A stretch of DNA of 64,000 bases, taken from Rhyacophila brunnea. Its lineage: Eukaryota > Arthropoda > Insecta > Trichoptera > Rhyacophilidae. Below are positions 1-13,201 of the stretch, in pieces. The notes under the pieces are model-generated. The model was given only the letters and a program-made list of their open reading frames with translations. It had not been told where the DNA came from and made no database searches. The first letter of the stretch is position 1. Each line of letters begins with the position of its first letter. Both the position numbers and the translations under genes were made by a program. The stretch covers positions 310,001 through 374,000 of the forward strand of contig JAGYXB010000791.1 in the NCBI GenBank assembly GCA_022495005.1, given 5' to 3'.

Positions 1-81
1 CATAAAGTTCCTAACAATTGACAAAATTTCGTACATCCTTGGATGGGGTTCCACACAGTGTAGTTATATATGCTTAATTAA

Positions 82-445
82 GAGCGTACTTCAGTGAAAC
101 GGCAAATAATTTTCAACAGTAGGTGCGACGAAATTTCTCACTCGTCGCCAATCGGAGACCGAGAGGAGAGGTGTGCGTACGTCGATTTGTTTTGTCATGG
201 CGTCGGATGAAAATATTCTTAAATCGTGTAAAGATGACTAAAAAACTTTACGTATGTACTTAAAAAAGAAAACATATCAATGAATATACTATTATTATTA
301 GTAATATAACAATAAACATAACATTAAATGGACGCATGTTGGATTTTTCTGATAAATTATATTTCGTTCGGCACGCGTCGTTTTCACAATCCGCGCATCG
401 CCTAGCCACGATCTTTTTAGACCATGCCTCAACTGAAGTATAGCC
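82..445 (+). mobile_element. TTAA-flanked MITE, copy 1 of 3
   Basis: A 364-bp non-coding element is bounded by TTAA on both sides (78-81 and 446-449). Its ends are imperfect inverted repeats: GAGCGTACTTCAGTG on the left against GGCTATACTTCAGTTG read inward from the right. Two further copies occur at 38063-38420 (inverted) and 48943-49289, alike over the whole length, including the stretch around ATGGACGCATGTTGGATTT. TTAA duplication is the mark of piggyBac-type transposition, but the end bases are not the usual CCY/GGG, so the superfamily is inferred only from the target site. Confidence 0.85.
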
Positions 446-449
446 TTAA

Positions 450-694
450 ATATTATGTGATAGAGAAAGCTAAATTATTTGGGGGTTACGGACCTGCATA
501 ACGTATAGATAATTAGAACGTTTCACTTAGAATAGAAAATTTCGGTAGATGTTGGTTTTGTTCTAGGGATTAATATACTTATATATATTTATTTTTAAAT
601 AATAAAAAAATATATAGGTATGTATATACATATAATATATTCTTTATAATACTACAACAGGCCAAGAGGAAAAACGACAGTAGTGTATTTAGTA
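450..694. other. AT-rich spacer, nothing recognised
   Basis: AT-rich sequence between the MITE and the SINE head. I see no gene, RNA or repeat here. Confidence 0.5.
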
Positions 695-835
695 ATAGAA
701 GTGAAACAATAACAAATATCCATGTTTTGAGAAAATCGCATAAATATATTGTGACTTCACCGGGCATCGAACCCAGAGCTCCCAGATGAAAGGCCAGCAC
801 CTTATGCACGGCACCACTGCAAACAATAGCTGTTA
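695..835 (-). repeat. tRNA-derived SINE, family A
   Basis: Read on the minus strand, a tRNA-like head has an A-box-like stretch (GTGCATAAGGTGC) and a good B box (GGGTTCGATGCCC). It is followed by GTGAAGTCACAATATATTTATG. The same junction recurs near 43195-43275 and 60240-60370, so this is a repeat family and not a single tRNA gene. No acceptor stem closes it, so a functional tRNA is unlikely. Confidence 0.65.
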
Positions 836-3019
836 TAAACAAAAAACACAAGAGAGACGATTTCTACAAAAAATCCTATTATGTAGGTACCTAAGTGAAT
901 ACATTTTTAATACACCATTCCGGTCCTTAACCCTCAGGCCGCCGTGTATTTACATTGAAGTTATGAATATTTGTATACGCAATAGGTTGAAATCACAATT
1001 TTATGCTACATATCGATTTTATAAAATATAACCAGATAGCGATCTGTTTGATAGGCTTGGTGGCTATTAGGTGGTTAATGAGTAGCTGTCATAGCGGAAT
1101 TTATATGGCAGTGGCCCGACTGTAGGAAAAACTTTTGATGATGACATAGGTGCATGCCGAGTTATATCCGATTTATCTAGTGTTGGTAGGCTAGGCAACC
1201 TCGAAATCTATGCGTGGTATTGAAACAAATGGATGTTTCGTAAGACCGAACACTCTTTTTACGTTTCGAAATACTTACCTGTTTCCACCTGACCGGTATT
1301 CTTGCACAATCTTATCCGTGGGTGCGGTGCCTCGCACTTATCAAGATACCTTCCAGTATCTTTTCCCAATTGCCTTTTCCACAAGTTTGCATATTAAACA
1401 TTCAGCATTAGACTCTGGTCACCCATTCCAAATTGATCAAAGCAATGCATAATTTATATCTTGATGCTATTAATATTTTTCCTTTTAATTTTGAATATTT
1501 ACCAAAGATAAGATAAAGTTATCATAATTTAGATTCGGTTTTAATTTGATGTTCTTTTGTTTGACGTTTTCTGCTGTCAGAATTATTTTTATTTTGACAT
1601 ATCATAATATTCCTAGATACAGTAGTTGTATTGAAAAATGTATTTATTATTCTAATGGATTTAAATTCAAATTTCATCAAGTACCTTTGGACGATAGTCT
1701 TAATATTGTAATTATTATTGTTTTGTTAAGAAAGATAATAATTGAATATCGATCAACGAAGTGACCACGTGCGAAACAACCGGGTACTCCAGCTAATACA
1801 TTATAAAAAAAAAACCTCAATAACTACAATTATAATTAATTTTGAAGAATATAATATAATAACTATTGAAATTGCACGAAGAATATTAATTTATACTTTG
1901 AATACTAAAGAACATTCCTTTTTGTTATTTATATAACATAGTATCAAGGATAAATATTTTCTTTTCGTTGTTATTTTCATCAGTCATACTGACAAGGTAG
2001 TTTAGCTGTCAAATAACTATAATATTACACATACAAATACTTATAAAGAATACTAGTATATTCAATTCAACTCATTTAATTACATGCACGAGTATCACAA
2101 AATGTAAGTTTATGGCGTTCACGACATAACGTGAAAAATAATACATACATATTTTTAAACAGGTACTTAGTGTGATAAAAAAGTATAATGATGTACCAAC
2201 ACAAAATGACACTATTTTAAGAATTCGTGAAGGTAAAAAAAACAACGTCTACCTAATCTCACCCAAGCAATTGGAATATATCGATATCCGAAATAATTTG
2301 GACAGCTGCTGCCCTCCCAATTGGAATCACGAATGGCAGGTGAATTCTGCACCTTGGGAGAACAATTAACTGATGCTCTTGAAGTCTTCGTTAGTTATCA
2401 GGTATACATACACATATCAACACTAGCAAGAATGGCGTAGCCAAATAAAGATTTCTCAAACTATCATATTATGTAGATAAGCATACATAAGAGAAAGTCA
2501 ATCAACAAATTGATATTCTCATTGAGTAAAATATAAGTCTCATTGGTTATGATGACATATGAGTTATGATTGAGTAAATTTATTTGCGACCCATCAATTT
2601 ATTTAACTTAATGGTAAATTAAAACGAGTCATTTTAATATTTACCAGTGATAACTGCTTTATTGTTTTTTTAACCAGTTAACCGGAATGTGTGGGTCAAC
2701 GCCGCGTGTCGACATGGATGAATAATCAGAATGCGTTAAAATGTAATATATTGTATCCTCGATTAGGTGAACTTAAATACAGTATATTTTCAGAGTTAAT
2801 TAACTTGTTCCATTGCATGCCATTGTCCATTACATTTATGTAATTATTATGGTTAAATTAACGATCATTAAACGTTAAGTAATGTGAACAAAGGATATTT
2901 AGGAATATCAGTTTTCATCTATTATGGCTTCAGAATATATTTTCTAATTCTGTTTCAATGAACTCAAGAAAATTCTGTAAATCGCCGTAATAGAAACAAG
3001 AAATATATTACTTGTAAGT
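836..3019. other. gene-free AT-rich stretch
   Basis: Only short, low-complexity open frames occur here. One 65-codon frame (2172-2369) ends in a Cys/Pro/Trp-bearing tail but has no homologue I recognise and no convincing splice sites. If the Hmgcr gene model is right, this lies inside or beyond its first coding intron. Confidence 0.5.
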
Positions 3020-3027
3020 ATTATAAT

Positions 3028-4000
3028 TAGGGAGCGGATTTATATGAAACAAAAAACATGATTAGATGCATGCACATAGGCACGTAAAATCATTAAAATA
3101 TGCACTAAAAACGAAAAAATATGCTGTTAAAAATTGAATTTTATATAGAAAAAATTGTAGATAGGCACTTCATATTAATGATAAAAAACGAAAAACAAAT
3201 TATTTATTTTAATCATTATAATAAAATTACTATTTAAATTCTTTTAATAAGTGCAAATAATTAAATAAGAAATACAATATAAACTAAAGACAACTTTAAA
3301 AAACTAAAACGACACACTGTATTATTTCTAAATACTATTTAGGTAAGTACTATTTTTTGTGTGAAAAAAAAGTTACAATATTTTTTTAATGTGTTTTTGC
3401 ATTATTTTTTTTCGCGATCTGCCAGTATTTGTTTATATATGGAAAACGACCTCTCAACGTCCACATAGAATCTATCATCTATGACCTATGTCATAGATGA
3501 TTGGGCAAAATTTAAATAAAGGTGCCTGAGTTTTCACTTTTCAGATAAATCCACACCTAATCAGTTATGTAAACATCATTTTTGTTAATGATCCTTTAAA
3601 TCTAGATTGCTGGATAAAATATTGGCGAATTTTTCGTATTTCTCTCCCATCACACCTGGGATGAAAGACAGTGTTTTTTTTTTAACATATTCCACCATGT
3701 CCAGTGACTATTACACGAAATCCTCATGTCTCTTACAGTTTTTAGAGTACTTCGGGTTAAAAAAATGAGTCTCGATCACAGCTATCGTCGGACAATCTAC
3801 GATGTTTTATAAATAAGAACAAAACCCCATAAATATGCATTTATTTATGAAATATGCACTAATGTCTCAAATATGCATTTATATGCGCAATAAAATTTTA
3901 TTTTTTGATTATACGTCTTTCAAAACGGATTTCTGTGCAACTCTCATAACTGTGCATACACCCTAACACAACATGCACTAGCATATAAATCCGGTCACTT
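3028..4000. mobile_element. decayed hAT transposon
   Basis: The ends form an inverted repeat: TAGGGAGCGGATTTATATG at the left against AAGTGACCGGATTTATATG read inward from the right (3 of 19 differ). The 8-bp words flanking it, ATTATAAT at 3020-3027 and 4001-4008, are identical, as expected of hAT target duplication. That word is AT-rich and common here, so the duplication alone would be weak. A transposase-like peptide remnant inside it (3405-3470) supports the call. The inside is otherwise AT-rich and non-coding. Confidence 0.75.
3405..3470 (-). pseudogene. hAT transposase C-terminal remnant
   Basis: On the minus strand a short open stretch reads FYVDVERSFSIYKQILADR. The pattern VERSFSxYKxIL is the hallmark of the C-terminal dimerisation region of one group of hAT transposases and their domesticated relatives. 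The frame is not continued by recognisable transposase on either side, so this is a remnant in an internally deleted element. Family recognition is from memory of the motif. Confidence 0.6.
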
Positions 4001-4008
4001 ATTATAAT

Positions 4009-5296
4009 ATCTACAAAAGTCTTACTAATTTTAGTTTTGTGTAACTAAACTCATTTTAGAAATGTACAGTTGCAGATTTATAGGTAGCATAACCGTGCGC
4101 GAGAATAAGGCGTCCAACTTTTTTTTTAATATAGACAAATTTTTGGAGTTTAAAAATAATGAGAATGTCATTATATATCATGAAAATTGTAATATATAAA
4201 TTAATTCGGTATTATTATCATCTCCCAAAATATTTATTATCGAATTACTAAATGATTTTTCGAATATTGAGAAAGATGCAAGTAATCGGGAATATTATTG
4301 AAAAGATAAACATTTAATAATACTTTAAATTTATTCAATGATACCAAAGATTTGGAATTGGAATTTGGAAGATGTGGAAATAATTTATTAACACAATCTG
4401 TCATAAGGCCATGGAATACTTTTATCTATATCACATTAATTGTGGATTCAGAGAAGAGAAAATAATCAAGTAGGTACATCGATATTGGAGCTATTTCATG
4501 ATACTTTGCATCAAATTTAACTACCTACCTACACAGAGGATAATGTATATTTAATAAATGTGGAGTTTTGCGAAATTTTTAGATACGCACCCAAAAAACC
4601 TAAAGATTTTGTTTAAAATATACTATTAATATTATATATATCAGTGCAGCGAATAGGGTCCCGTATGATTATATAGGCCCCTGATAATGTATGATTTTTG
4701 TTAAATGTTGCTATGTGAAAACCTTATGAAACATTTAACAGTGTCAAATTAATGCTAATTGAGATCTAAACAATGACATATTCATAACAGAATTATTAGC
4801 TAAATATCTGATATATGAATAAGTCTTACAAAAACTTGGATTTATTTAATTACTTATTCAGAAAAAAAACAGTGCACCATGCACCACAATACACAGCGAA
4901 AGTACGACGTATACAATCAATCACATCTTTAGTATACAATAATACATTAAACTAATACTATCAACCGAGGGTACTTTTTGGAATTTGAATTGAAATTCTG
5001 ATTGATTTGAGTTTTGCAACTCAAATGGAATAGTGCATAACTCAAACCAATTATTAGGATAATATTATAGTAATTAAGTGCAAGATACAACTAAGTTACT
5101 GATGACAAGAAATATACACGACAACTAAGTAGAAGTAGAGTAAGACAGTGAAAATAAAATGATTGCTAAACGAGTAAAATGAATTCATGAAAAGATTATA
5201 AACATAATATATATTATTATAATAACACATACATACAAATTAAATTATTTATAAAAAAATAATCAAAATTAATGGTATTAGGTATGGTAATTAATG
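4009..5296. other. gene-free AT-rich stretch
   Basis: AT-rich, no open frame of note, no repeat recognised. Confidence 0.5.
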
Positions 5297-5304
5297 GTAT
5301 AGGC

Positions 5305-6028
5305 CAGGGGTCGGCAAACCGCGGCTCGCGAGCCACATGCGACTCTTTGGGTATTGGCGTGCGGCTCTTTGCCAAATTCCCAATTCACATTTTTTACAAA
5401 AAAGGTATGATTGTTGTCGTTTTAAATCCGCCCATTGTAAAAGTCGACAAATTAAATTTTTCTCCATTTCATATTGACACGAGCACTTATGAAATAGATT
5501 TATTTTTGTGGATTTAACAAGCAAAGAGTTATGTAGCTCCAAATTTGTAGGTCTTGCCACCAAAATTGAAGATTTGGAGAGAGAAAAATGCAATTTAATT
5601 TCACAACTCAGCGGAGCGTTCTAAAAGATCTACATAATGATGTAGATACTACGATTTTTAATACATGGTATAGCTTTCCGAACTCATATTCGAGTCTACA
5701 TAATATGTATGTGAACAATCATTTTTAAACATGAATAATATAAATAGCATTTAGAGAAGCCAAATAACCGATGAGAATTTGGAGTCGCGCCTAAAATTGA
5801 AAACTACAAGTTATATACCAAACATACAGACACTCTCCAAAGAAATGCAAGGAAGGTCATTGTTCACATTAGTTTTAAGGAATGCGTGAAAATTATATGT
5901 AACTCATTTTCTGTAAAAAATATATTTATAATTTCTCTAATTAAATATATGTATGGCTCTCGAAAAAAATTTTAACCGTTGTGATACTCATATTTGGCTC
6001 TTTTGGTCCAAGAGTTTGCCGACCCCTG
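5305..6028 (+). mobile_element. non-autonomous hAT element, family GTCGGCAAAC
   Basis: This 724-bp element starts CAGGGGTCGGCAAAC and ends with the complement of that sequence. It is flanked by 8-bp duplications GTATAGGC (5297-5304) and GTGTAGGC (6029-6036), which differ at one base. Both have TA at positions 4-5, fitting the nnnTAnnn target pattern described for Buster-type hATs. Subterminal sequences (GCGGCTCGCGAGCCACATG; AAAAGAGCCAAATAT) are shared with the element at 40374-42141, which lies in the opposite orientation. It keeps only pieces of a transposase gene and cannot be autonomous. Confidence 0.92.
5512..5889 (+). pseudogene. hAT transposase fragments (C-terminal region)
   Basis: Two plus-strand pieces are readable. 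From about 5512 to 5630 a frame reads through KFVGLATKIEDLEREK before a stop. From about 5701 another frame carries CEQSFLNMNNINS, then a stop, then RSQITDENLESRLKLKTTSY, ending at TGA 5887-5889. CEQxFSxMN followed by TDENLxxxLRL is the C-terminal hAT dimerisation domain seen in ZBED/GTF2IRD2-like transposases. The middle is deleted and the frame is broken by stops, so this is a relic. The matching domain is on the minus strand in the element at 40374-42141. Confidence 0.8.
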
Positions 6029-6036
6029 GTGTAGGC

Positions 6037-8059
6037 TAAACGCACGATAGACAGCACCATGTTTCATGATAGATACTGATTACTGTAAGTATACATCTAT
6101 TTTAATATGTCATTTTATATCGACTTTTTAAGTATTAGATAGGTATATTATGTGGAGTTGTCAACACCTAGGTACATACGTGTACCAATACAATATTATT
6201 TTAAAATAATTATACTCACGATGTTGACTTTGCAATATTATTGATGAATGGTTAATAGCAATAATAATTATTATTAAAAAATGAATTATTCATTTTGTAT
6301 GAAATTTTAATTTACGTAAAACACAATTTAATTTATGTTAGAAAATGATAAATAAAATATGTACAGAAGAAAAGTACATTATGTACCTATACGGTAAAAT
6401 CGTGAGTGTTTGCAGTTATTTGAATGTGAATACAATGCATTGCCTTATAACTAAGATGGCTACTGCACCGCACTACCAAAAACGGAAGGAAAGCGTACAT
6501 AATTACGTTTGCAAAAACAGAGCAGCAGTCACTTTCTTCGTCACAGCAGCAGAAATGGTATTCAACATTTTACTTGCTCACGCGTAACGAAGCAATCCAA
6601 CTGCCTATTCTGAACTGTATGGACTCGACTCGCGTGCGGTTAAGGTTTTCGTGATCCGAATTACAAATTGAGGAATCCAACAGTAATTATTAATGACAAT
6701 ACAATCCGTAATTGTTATCAATACTCAAAAATCCCAACCGGTGTGGCGCCAAATATTGTTCTTTTTACCATATAATTTCATCTTTAGTATTTTTAAACGT
6801 TAAAATTTATTTCAGATATTATTACAAAGCATCGAAACAGACATAAAACGTATATATCTGTATCTAATTATTTTTAAAGGCTGATCAATAAAACAATTAA
6901 AACTAATAATACGGATTAGTATCAACTGGAACATGGTTGTTGACATTCAATTGTCATACATTTATATTTATGAATTGCTAACTAACATATTATTATGTAT
7001 TTCTATGCTATCAGCCAATCACTATAACTTTTATTACAAATAAGTATATCTGGTTATTTTTCAAGTGAGGTGCCTACACGAAATATTTTAATATAAGATT
7101 TTGATAAGGAGATACGAAAGTAAGTAGATATCAATATTATGCCGTGACGCAGAAAAGGTTGGAAAGCACTCATATAAGACAGTGTTACAACAATATAGTA
7201 CCTACCTACGCTTAATGGCATATATTTTTCAGGCGTTGTTTGATTTTTTTGACTTCAGTCAGATTTAAAATGTATTTTTTTTTAAAGATTGTAGGTTTTA
7301 TGATCTACCGATCGTTAAATCTTCTTTCATATTTAGATTCAAATAAATGACACCTATACCTACTCAATAACTTTTTTTCATGATACTAAACAATTTTCAA
7401 AATAAAAGTATAGAAATGCAAAATTATAATATTTTTTTAGTAGGTAGTTACTAACATACATATTATTATAGTACAAATGCCTAATGTTTTACGGTTAGCA
7501 ATACTGCGCGAATCGCTGTATATTTACGACAAATCCTCATGCACATGACGTGTACTAAATAAAAATATTTTTTTACATTGTGAAGATTAGCGTATTTTAA
7601 AATTTCAATTATCATTAAAAATTATCGAGGTTTTATAACAGATATTATGTAAGACGAAATAAAAAGCATGACTAAAAATAAAAGCGGTAACTATATCGTT
7701 TTCTTATACCTACGATGTCTCCACATTAAAAATAAATAACGAAAAAATCATATGTAAGAGATAATATTATTGAAGCAAGGAAGATAGTATGAGTCTGAAT
7801 TGCTATTATCGATTGATGACGTTTGTAAATATGCTATCTAACCAAAGAATACGATAGCAAAACGGAAACCTTCTGGAAGCCTACAACAATGTATTTGAAT
7901 GTAATTGTTTTATTCGTTTATTCACTTTCCGGATCCGGTGTGGTCTGGTTACAAATATAAATAAATACATATGAAGATACTAAATATATATAAATTAATT
8001 TAGTTTACAATAAAAAAAAATCTGACCATGTCTGATCCTAATAAGATCATATGGTCCTC
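6037..8059. other. gene-free AT-rich stretch with one GC-richer patch
   Basis: The patch at about 6380-6660 is GC-richer and carries an 80-codon plus-strand open frame (6345-6587) without recognisable domains or splice context. The rest is AT-rich with no repeat I can name. Confidence 0.45.
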
Positions 8060-8250
8060 CACAGAGTAGAGGTGTGTACTAAACTAACAGATTTAGTTTT
8101 TACGAGAAATGGTTGCTCAACCTATTAGATCCGTACTCTGACTCATAAACAAATTGAAAAACAATATTTGTACTTGCCAGACCCAGGATTTGAACCTGGA
8201 ACCCACGACGTTATAGGCTGACGCTTAAGCCGCGCGGCCATCGTGGGTGT
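8060..8250 (-). repeat. tRNA-derived SINE, family B
   Basis: On the minus strand the head (8175-8248) has an A-box-like GGCCGCGCGGCTTAAGCG and a B box inside a perfect 5-bp T-arm (CCAGG TTCAAAT CCTGG). It runs into GTCTGGCA and an AT-rich body at lower coordinates. The head-body junction (TGCCAGACCC on the plus strand) and the body motif TTTTACGAGAAATGG recur in copies near 20.9-21.06, 27.2-27.37, 28.57-28.75 and 44.8-44.99 kb. The acceptor arm does not pair, so it is a SINE and not a tRNA gene. Confidence 0.7.
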
Positions 8251-9230
8251 TTATTAATAGTGTATAATAATACAATTGTCCACCTTCTTAATAACCCGTT
8301 AATAGTAGCACAACAAAGGAATGATTGACAGTTTGTTATAATGTATATGAAAATGTTCAAGTCGATTGTTTTCGAAAACAAATATGAATCACCTTCTATA
8401 GTTTAACCAGCCAATATTCAAACTTTGGTTAAATTCAATTGTTCTTTTCAATGAGCATTACAAAAAAATTGAATTAAAACATAAATACATTCAGGGAGCA
8501 AATATGAAAAAAGTTTACCTGCACAATCTACGTCATTATGCATATTGAAATAAACGAAAGTTGGGAAATATAAATACACCTTAACATAGTAAATTCGTAC
8601 GTAAGTGTTTTCCAGAATAAATTCCTATATTTATTTTCGCCTGACTGGTTGGTATCCGTGAGTTATTCGAAAATATGAATTTGTTGATTTTGAAAATATT
8701 CTTAGAACACGAATTTTATTTATAATTCAATAAACGTCTGTTGATATATTTGGATATTCTTCAATTTGAAACACGTCGTAGATTATTATTTGACTTATAA
8801 TCGATTTTTATTTTGTTATGTTATAAGTTATGACATTATTTACTTCCGTCTAAAATGCAATCTTCGCCACTGATATGTAACTATATCTAGTTTAAAGTAC
8901 ATTTTAATCTATGGTGTTGGTTATGTTATGACGCAATCAGAAGATTATTATCTATTTGATAACTTATTTATATCGGTAAACGGTAGAGATAAAATAATCT
9001 TAATTTACTTATAATAGTATTATAAATGAGGACAGTTTGAATGTATACTATTAAAACAGCATGTTAACCTTCGAAATGGAAAGAGTAATAAATCACTTAC
9101 ATCACAATTTTTGCAGGTGTCAGGCAACTCGCGAACAATGATAGCCCACTTAAAAAGGTCAAGAATAATTGAAAAAGCGGCAGAGGATGCAAGAGGTACA
9201 AGTACCTACCTATCACAGGTATAAAATAAT
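8251..9230. other. gene-free AT-rich stretch
   Basis: No open frame, RNA or repeat recognised. Confidence 0.5.
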
Positions 9231-9675
9231 TACAAGATAAAAAGAACTTTTTATATACCACGTTTTTAAATTTTCTGTTGAATCACATAAACTTGACAAT
9301 TCTATGTATTAATAAATACTTTTTTTTGTACTTGATAGAAATACTGAATACATATGGAATATTGAAATGTCATTTTGACTTTTCATATTGATTTCCATAG
9401 TAACACACGTATATATTAATAATTTAGTTGCTAGTACCCCCTCAGCAACCAATAATAGTGTTTTACTTTTAACGAATTGTTTTCCGAAACATACAAAACA
9501 ATCATATGCATATACTGAAAATGAATGCAATTCTGCTTAAAGATGGCCAAAAGTATTAAAAGAATGCATTGTCGACGTGTTCTGATATATTCTAAGAGTT
9601 TCAAATGTCTAGCTCGTCGGGAAGTTAGTTAAAAATCTTGGACAAACAAGAATACGAGCTAATAAAAACGTGGTA
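9231..9675. mobile_element. MITE-like repeat with CCACGTTTTT ends, copy 1
   Basis: A 416-bp core (9258-9673) begins CCACGTTTTTAAAT and ends ATAAAAACGTGG, so the ends are inverted repeats of at least 10 bp. TA flanks it on both sides (Tc1/mariner-type target, inferred). A second copy is at 56740-57213 in the same orientation. Both share a central GTTGCTAG...GCAACC hairpin-like motif. Similarity extends about 27 bp left of the inverted repeat in both copies (ACAAGATAAAAA...), so the true left end may lie outside the repeat I describe. Confidence 0.7.
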
Positions 9676-10868
9676 AAATGGTGCAATTTTCTTGTACTAA
9701 GAATGTACTTATTTATTTATGCCTGAAAAGAGACAGGCAAAATTGATTCGTATAGAATATAGATTATTTGACATGGGCAAAAACTCGTGAGACAAGTAGA
9801 ATATATCGATACGATTTGAATACTATTTAATTTATCAAATTAGTTTAAACTATGTATAACTAGCATCTTCAAATAATTAATATTCATAACCGCCACCCTT
9901 CACAAATATATCCACCCATCCGACTACTTTCCAAATATTGCCATAAACAACTAGAATAGAAAGTCATTACATGGTGCATTCACCGAAGATAAATAAATAT
10001 CTATATCGAGTTTTAGAATTACTTTTAGAAACGTCTTACTAAACATATATAACATTACAATATAATAATAACATGTTCTACATAATCGAACATTTGCCAT
10101 CCGTAATTAATTGTTTTGTATTTTTTTCTAAGACCCGATCTCCCTTTCAATGATTGTTGCTATGCTAACTCAATTAATAAATGCATTTAATTTTAATGTG
10201 TTAGTACATATGACTTATATATTGTATGCGTTGTCACCTAAAATATATATGGCTAAAATTTCTCTGAGGATATCTCCCACATCAATGATACCTGCTAATG
10301 TGTAGTTAACATTACCATATTTGCAGATCAATCAAAATAGTTAGAAACATAGGGTATACATTCACATCTTTGATGTTAATTTACTCTACTTGCGATATCT
10401 ACGTCCTTGGGTCCATTGTGTTCACAGCCTTCTAATTATTCATATTACAATAATATGATTAAATCGATATGCTATTTCATATCAATGATTTAATCCAATT
10501 GGAACATGTCCATACTTTTTTTGGCATTTCGAAAGTGCTTGAGGTACTTGGTAGCTCAAAGACATTACGGCAAGTATGCTAATTGATGTTTGATATTGAA
10601 TGAATTACGCAATTTGGGTAAATCACATACATACCTATTGCGCAAATTATATGTAAATATATGCAAAGTTTCACGCTACTAAAGCCGGATTGGTAATGTA
10701 AATATTACTTACCTACTATAAAGTTTACAGCATACTGATTAAAAATAAAGAAACGGTATGTACACAACATAATATTATGTATAAGATATTATTGTTTGAT
10801 ATTGAATAATACTCACATATAATGTTGAATATACTCATATTATAATGATGGCATTATTGTCTATGGTA
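9676..10868. other. gene-free AT-rich stretch
   Basis: No gene or recognised repeat. Confidence 0.5.
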
Positions 10869-10876
10869 TACATTAC

Positions 10877-11245
10877 CAGTGACGTCCCGTGGGGGTAGGC
10901 AGATTGAGCGTCGCTTGGGGGCGGCAGTTACTTGAAGGGCGGCAAATCGAGGAGAATCATTTAGAAATAGCTACTTAAACTTAGTAATAACGAAAATTTA
11001 TATTTCCATTAAAAAAATCAGCTCACTAGTTGGATTTGTTTCAAACCAACTTATTAATTAACATAAAAGGTTTAACAGGTCTGTATTTTTTTGTCGCATT
11101 CGCGATGTCTAGTTTACTTCCGTTGGCATTCGACGTCCATCGTGACGAGAAACAAGACGTGCACAGATGATACAAAATACTGTATAAAAATGGGGCGACA
11201 TTTTGGCGCTGCCCAGGGGCGGCATTTTGTTTAGGGACGTCATTG
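10877..11245. mobile_element. hAT-type MITE with perfect target duplication
   Basis: The 369-bp element starts CAGTGACGTCCC and ends GGGACGTCATTG, a 12-bp inverted repeat with one mismatch. The flanking 8-bp words TACATTAC (10869-10876 and 11246-11253) are identical. The subterminal sequence is G-rich on the left (GTGGGGGTAGG) and at the right end (CCCAGGGGCGGC). No coding capacity is convincing. An open frame crossing its right end on the minus strand looks incidental. Confidence 0.88.
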
Positions 11246-11253
11246 TACATTAC

Positions 11254-13201
11254 TGTCAGTGTTGCCAAGTGCCATTGACGAAAATATGTCAGATAGGATA
11301 AAAAATGAGTTAGTTGGAAAAGGAGTAAAAAAATTAAGTTGGCAGAAAAAAACAGATTGTCTCATAATTTAAAAAAAAAATGTCTAGACACTAGAATTTA
11401 AAAATTAAAATTTTGGAGATTATTTTAGAGAACAAAATATACTGAAGAAGAGTTATTAATTGTTTCGCAAATAATAAATACAAACAAAAATATCAGAAAT
11501 GGAATTTGGTAATCACTCAAATATCGTACCTTTGATTTATCGCTAACATATTATTATAAGGTACAAAAGTCCGGCATGTTGATTTCCAAGGAAATTATTG
11601 TACTAGTCAAGCTTTTTAATAAGAAATTTTAACCTGTAGCATTGACGAAAAACGCTAGATTTAACGCCATACACCAGATGCGTATTTTGCAAGCTGAGTG
11701 TCTATTACATCTGGCAATAAAGTTGACGACGCTGATTACTATATTGAATTTGGTGTATAAAAGCAACGAAAACACTACCGCATAAATATGAGGCACACAT
11801 ATATTATTATACACTCATTCAATTTCTTGACGTATCAGTATTAGATGCGAATGAAAATTGATGTGTTTATATCTTAAGTATATTATCTATACCGAGTATC
11901 GACCACTACTTTCTCATAAAATATCAGTTGGGAAAAAAATGTACCAAAAAAATACAGCTGTTTTTCGTCATTTACCGACGTAATCTATCAGGCATATGCC
12001 AAATTTATTTTAGTTTCCTCAGAAAAATAAGAATTTATATTGTTTGTTTTCCGACGCTGTTATAACGAAGTATTGGATTCAGATGGTAAGCTTTACCGCG
12101 GTAGACGGATGAGTGATGACGTTTATGCGAATCGCAAAGTTATAGGAAAATGGAATGTAGATGGTACGGGACGGAGCGAAGTGGAGAGAAATGGAAGATA
12201 ACTATATTGGGTACCAATATAATATACTTGCATGTGTGTGAGCTTAAGTGGACGTTGTTTTCTAACTACTCATGATACAGCATATTTTGTTCGGTCATAA
12301 GACTTTTCATAAATTATAATATGTTATCATCATTATAACAGTGTATTTTGGTACCTACATTTCATTGAATTCATACACCCGATATTACTTATTTTTTTTG
12401 TATTTTTACATTACGATGTTAACATGTTAAACTTGTAATATGTAATGTTCGTTTCATGTTAAAAAAATATATCTAACAGATTAATAAGATATAAATGGTA
12501 AAGCCAGTCATCATGGATGAGTTTCGGTTTACGACTTAATGAGGGCAAGGCCACAAATCGCAATAAATACAAAATTTTCTAATATTATCAATATTGAATG
12601 CGCGTTTCGTTTATGTGACAGAGTTTAATGTATATTATGATACAGATCTATTCTAATATTTATAATTTTTTTCAACACGAGTTTAAGTTTACCCAATATT
12701 TCTGCACACTCGAGTATTGAACCTTGTCACAGCCTCACACAGTCGGCAATCCACTTCTAAATATTTCTGTGTTTCTTAATTATAGTGTCAGAAGTGTAAC
12801 GTAGTGGTACATGACTGATGTTGACAACATCATAAAAACGGCAACACGTCTAGGCTAACAAAGAAAAGGCAACAAAAATGAAGATGTTTTGAATGAATGA
12901 TTTGTTCAGAGTTAGTAACAAAAAAAGAACACAGCTTGGTTGTACAACCGATTATAGTAGGTACTTATTGATAGTAGAATTCTAAGATATATTTAATTAG
13001 ATCTCCGCGAGTACGTGCTTTTATACAACGATGTGGACTTTCTCTACAAACTGTTCGTACCTATATCTTAAACAAATAATTTATCTTTTCTTCGATCTAA
13101 CTTTGATCTTAATTTATACATCGACGCACGTCACTACATGTTATGAAGATAAACTAATGCGAACCAAATTCAAAACGATTGTATTTTAGGATAATAAATA
13201 A
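11254..13201. other. presumed Hmgcr intron sequence
   Basis: AT-rich and without recognisable exons. It follows the splice donor of the Hmgcr first coding exon on the minus strand, so it should be intronic. I looked for a continuation of HMG-CoA reductase membrane-domain sequence here and found none. Confidence 0.5.

Noticed and set aside
8175..8248. Possible true tRNA gene
   Set aside because: The T-arm is perfect, but the acceptor ends do not pair and the same head-body junction recurs in four other places, so it is a SINE.
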